From assembly GCA_013820875.1 (NCBI GenBank), contig JACDHS010000005.1, positions 30,569-94,568 on the forward strand: a stretch of DNA of 64,000 bases, given 5' to 3'. Below, piece by piece: positions 61,245 to 64,000 of this stretch (positions are counted from its first letter, which is position 1; every line of letters starts with the position of its first letter). Below the pieces are notes generated by a model that was not told where the DNA came from, made no database searches, and saw only the letters and a list, made by a program, of their open reading frames with translations. The translations under genes and the position numbers were made by a program. Source of the DNA: Verrucomicrobiota bacterium. GTDB taxonomy: Bacteria; Verrucomicrobiota; Verrucomicrobiia; Limisphaerales; JACDHS01.

Positions 61245-61295
61245 AGACGTAGTCGTTTTGGAAGCAGCCCTTGGTAAGGCCGCCTCTCTTGAATA

Positions 61296-61772
61296 TCAAA
61301 TTGCCATGGCAGGCCCGGCCGTGTTGGCCGCCTCCGTTTCGATCAGATCCAAAGTCGCTTGAACATCGAGAAGCAGAATTAATCGGTCATCCATACTGGC
61401 GATCCCTGTGAGAAATTTTCCGCTTAAGCCGCTAATCGCAGCATCCGGTGGTTGGATCACGTGAGCGGGAATCATTCGAAACTCCCGGGCCGAATCTACG
61501 ATTAACCCCACTGCCCGGTCGTCCACCTGCACCACAAGCAATCGCGTCCGCAACGTGTGCGACTGTCTCGGAAAACCAAAGCGAACACGCAGATTGACGA
61601 TTGGAATGACCTGTCCCCGCGAAAAGACGACCCCATCCACGAAAAGTGGCGCATTCGGAACGGGCGTAACCTGGTCCAGCATCTCCATGTGCAGGACCTC
61701 CCGGCTTTTCACTCCGTAGCTGGTTCCACCGAGTTCAAACAGGATGTAAGATTCCAAATCTTGCGTTGTCAT
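61296..61772 (-). CDS. cheW: CheW adaptor protein
   Basis: YILFELGGTSYGVKSREVLHMEMLDQVTPVPNAPLFVDGVVFSRGQVIPIVNLRVRFGFP. Confidence 0.92.
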   Translation of the reverse strand: MTTQDLESYILFELGGTSYGVKSREVLHMEMLDQVTPVPNAPLFVDGVVFSRGQVIPIVNLRVRFGFPRQSHTLRTRLLVVQVDDRAVGLIVDSAREFRMIPAHVIQPPDAAISGLSGKFLTGIASMDDRLILLLDVQATLDLIETEAANTAGPAMAI

Positions 61773-63759
61773 GATCACCTTTGCCGTAATCGCCTTCCAT
61801 CGTTCGTGAACGAGTTCCGTTTTGCTTTACCAACGCGATTGCGTCCAAAATTAGTAGCGGCTTTCCATCGCCCAGTTCCGTCGCGCCGATCACGCCTGGA
61901 ACATGAATCAGCGGATCGCGGAGTGACCGCACCACGATCTGGCGCTGTCCGACGATTCGGTCCACCACGAGGCCGACCTTGCCCCGGTCGGTTTGTGAAA
62001 CCAGAACCAGCGCGTGGGAATGGGTTGCAACCGGAAAACCAAAAAGCCTCCTCAATCTTACCAATGGCAAGACCACCCCTCGCAGCGAAAGCAACTCAGC
62101 CCGCTCCATTCGTTTCACCTGGACCTCTTCAATCTGCACCACTTCATCCACGCTGTTTTGCGGCACCGCATAGTTTTGGCCGCCTACAGAAACGATCAGT
62201 GCATCAGTGATCAACAGGGTTAGTGGCAGGCGAAGAGTGAAACGCGTGCCGCGCTGCAACTCCGTCTGTAAAAATAACGTACCACCGAGTTCACGCAAAG
62301 TATTCGCCACCACAGCCATGCCGACACCACGCCCCGCAGCACGATCCGCCTCGTCACGCGTGGAAAAGCCCGGGGTAGAAATCAAATCCAGAATGGCGGG
62401 ATTATCCAACGTGTCAGACTTTGTAAGTCCCATTTCCTTCGCCCGCAGGACAATTTCCTCTGGATCAATGCCTCTGCCGTCATCCGCAATTTCAATAACG
62501 ACAGTTTCTCCGGAAGTGGTGGCCGATAGTGCGATGGATGCCTCTTCCGGTTTTCCCAAACCAATGCGTTCATCGGTGTCTTCAATTCCATGGCTCACTG
62601 CATTTCTCACCAGGTGAAGCAAAGGTTCTTTCAACCGCTCGACCACGTATTTATCCAACTCAGTCAAGTGCCCTCGCACTTCCAACCGAACTTTTTTACG
62701 CGATCCCCGGATCAGATCGCGCACAACAAACGGCATTCGATCGAAGATTTCTGCAATGGGAACCATGCGCAATCGCATCACATTTTCGCGAAGATCTCGA
62801 AAGTGCCGCGCAAACCCATGATTCACCTCCTGCAACCCCCGCACATCCACGCTTCCGTCCACTGCCAGGAGGTTGATTTGGGCTTCCAGGCGCGCGCGCT
62901 GTGTCACCAACTCACCGGCAATACGCATCAATTCGTCCAACCGTTTAAGTTCGACCCGGATTACTTGCGAGGGCGCGACCGCCATTTGTGCGGCAGGGGA
63001 CGCGCGGGTGTCCGGCTGAATTCGGTTCGACGACGGCTCTGCAATGGCGATCCACGTGACCCCGGATTTGATCCAGGCGTCCATATTCGCTGGCGGTTCG
63101 CGCAGAGCCACAAAGAACTCGAACGCAATTGTGCCACCGGGCCCGATATGCGGCGCGGCATGTATAATTTCACCAAGAGCCGTTAAGCGACTGCGAATCG
63201 CATTCACGTTGATGCCGCTTTCGTTCAATGCCGGCGACGGAATGAATGTGGCTTTCCAAACGAAAAAGCCATTCCCTCGAGCGCTCTCAACCCGGCTTTG
63301 CAATGCGTCGCCTAACGGGTTTGCAATGATCGGTTTCTCTTTTTTTTCCTGAGCGGAAACAAGCAATGCATCGAACTCTTGTATCCTTCTCTCAACGTCC
63401 GGATAGGGCTGCTTTTGACGAAATGCAGTGATGCTCTGCTCAATCAACTGCACAGCGTTGGCGAGGCTATCCAATCCTTGCGGAGTCAGTTGAATGGTTC
63501 CTCTCGAAAATTCCCGCAAATAGTCTTCTGTCCGATGGGTCAGTTGCTCCGCAGACCGGATGCCAGCCATTCCGAGAATGCCTTTGAGAGAATGAAAACT
63601 GCGAACAAGCCTGTCCAGGAGAGGCGTCGTCTCCTGCTTATCAATGCCCTTTTCAAGGGTCGCCAATGATTGCCGAATAAAGTTCAAATGCTCTTCGCAC
63701 TCGGCATAAAAATCATTCAGCAATTCCGGTGTGAACTCAGTTATATCATCATCCTCCAT
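61735..63759 (-). CDS. cheA: Chemotaxis histidine kinase CheA
   Basis: 674 aa; HPt SFHSLKGILGMAG, HLVRNAVSHGIED, GRGVGMAVVANTLRELGGTL, C-terminal CheW-like domain. Overlaps cheW by about 38 nt. Confidence 0.95.
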   Translation of the reverse strand: MEDDDITEFTPELLNDFYAECEEHLNFIRQSLATLEKGIDKQETTPLLDRLVRSFHSLKGILGMAGIRSAEQLTHRTEDYLREFSRGTIQLTPQGLDSLANAVQLIEQSITAFRQKQPYPDVERRIQEFDALLVSAQEKKEKPIIANPLGDALQSRVESARGNGFFVWKATFIPSPALNESGINVNAIRSRLTALGEIIHAAPHIGPGGTIAFEFFVALREPPANMDAWIKSGVTWIAIAEPSSNRIQPDTRASPAAQMAVAPSQVIRVELKRLDELMRIAGELVTQRARLEAQINLLAVDGSVDVRGLQEVNHGFARHFRDLRENVMRLRMVPIAEIFDRMPFVVRDLIRGSRKKVRLEVRGHLTELDKYVVERLKEPLLHLVRNAVSHGIEDTDERIGLGKPEEASIALSATTSGETVVIEIADDGRGIDPEEIVLRAKEMGLTKSDTLDNPAILDLISTPGFSTRDEADRAAGRGVGMAVVANTLRELGGTLFLQTELQRGTRFTLRLPLTLLITDALIVSVGGQNYAVPQNSVDEVVQIEEVQVKRMERAELLSLRGVVLPLVRLRRLFGFPVATHSHALVLVSQTDRGKVGLVVDRIVGQRQIVVRSLRDPLIHVPGVIGATELGDGKPLLILDAIALVKQNGTRSRTMEGDYGKGDHDNARFGILHPV

Positions 63760-64000
63760 CTACCGCGTCGTCTCCTTCGTTGAGTTTACTCCGAATGCTG
63801 ATAGCCCGCAATGAAGTGGCCATTACTTACCCTCGGCTAATGCGGAACCCCAACGGTCCTGTCTTTGTCTTTCAACCTTAAAACGGCAGTTAATAGCCGC
63901 GAAAGAACGCAAAAGGCGCAAAAACAAAAGGAGAAGATTGGATAAGGTAACTTTTTTGCTTTCACCCGCTGAATGAAAGTAAAAGTGCAACCGTTTCAGC

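Overview
The window looks like a chromosomal segment from a Verrucomicrobia-type bacterium (Pedosphaera/Limisphaerales-like). This is inferred from gene content: DUF1501/DUF1549-1553 pair, DUF1080 proteins, giant PPC and Gly-rich secreted proteins, RAYT-associated palindromes. It is mostly ordinary genes. Housekeeping: gatB, rnhC, mutY, UDP-glucose pyrophosphorylase, purU, trpD, gnd. There is a corrinoid/URO-D methyltransferase pair, a PRTase / erythromycin-esterase / alpha-beta-hydrolase operon, batD/batE, and a 3-keto-sugar type locus. A complete chemosensory operon (cheA-cheW-soluble MCP-cheR-cheB-cheY-cheC-histidine kinase) lies at the right end. The main accessory region is ~31.6-36.1 kb. 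It holds an IS200/IS605-like RAYT transposase gene flanked by inverted, three-hairpin repeats, plus a miniature derivative that keeps only the first and last codons of the RAYT gene between the same ends. Solo copies of the repeat are also present, one of them truncating an RHS core remnant. Other unusual items: a 42-bp minisatellite with 126-bp higher-order periodicity (40.7-41.0 kb), a 2719-aa repeat protein, a Gly-rich repeat protein running off the left edge and missing from the ORF track, a 17-bp tandem duplication that frameshifts a gene, and a palindromic repeat recruited into the mutY N-terminus. All functional names come from reading the translated sequences by eye; no searches were run.
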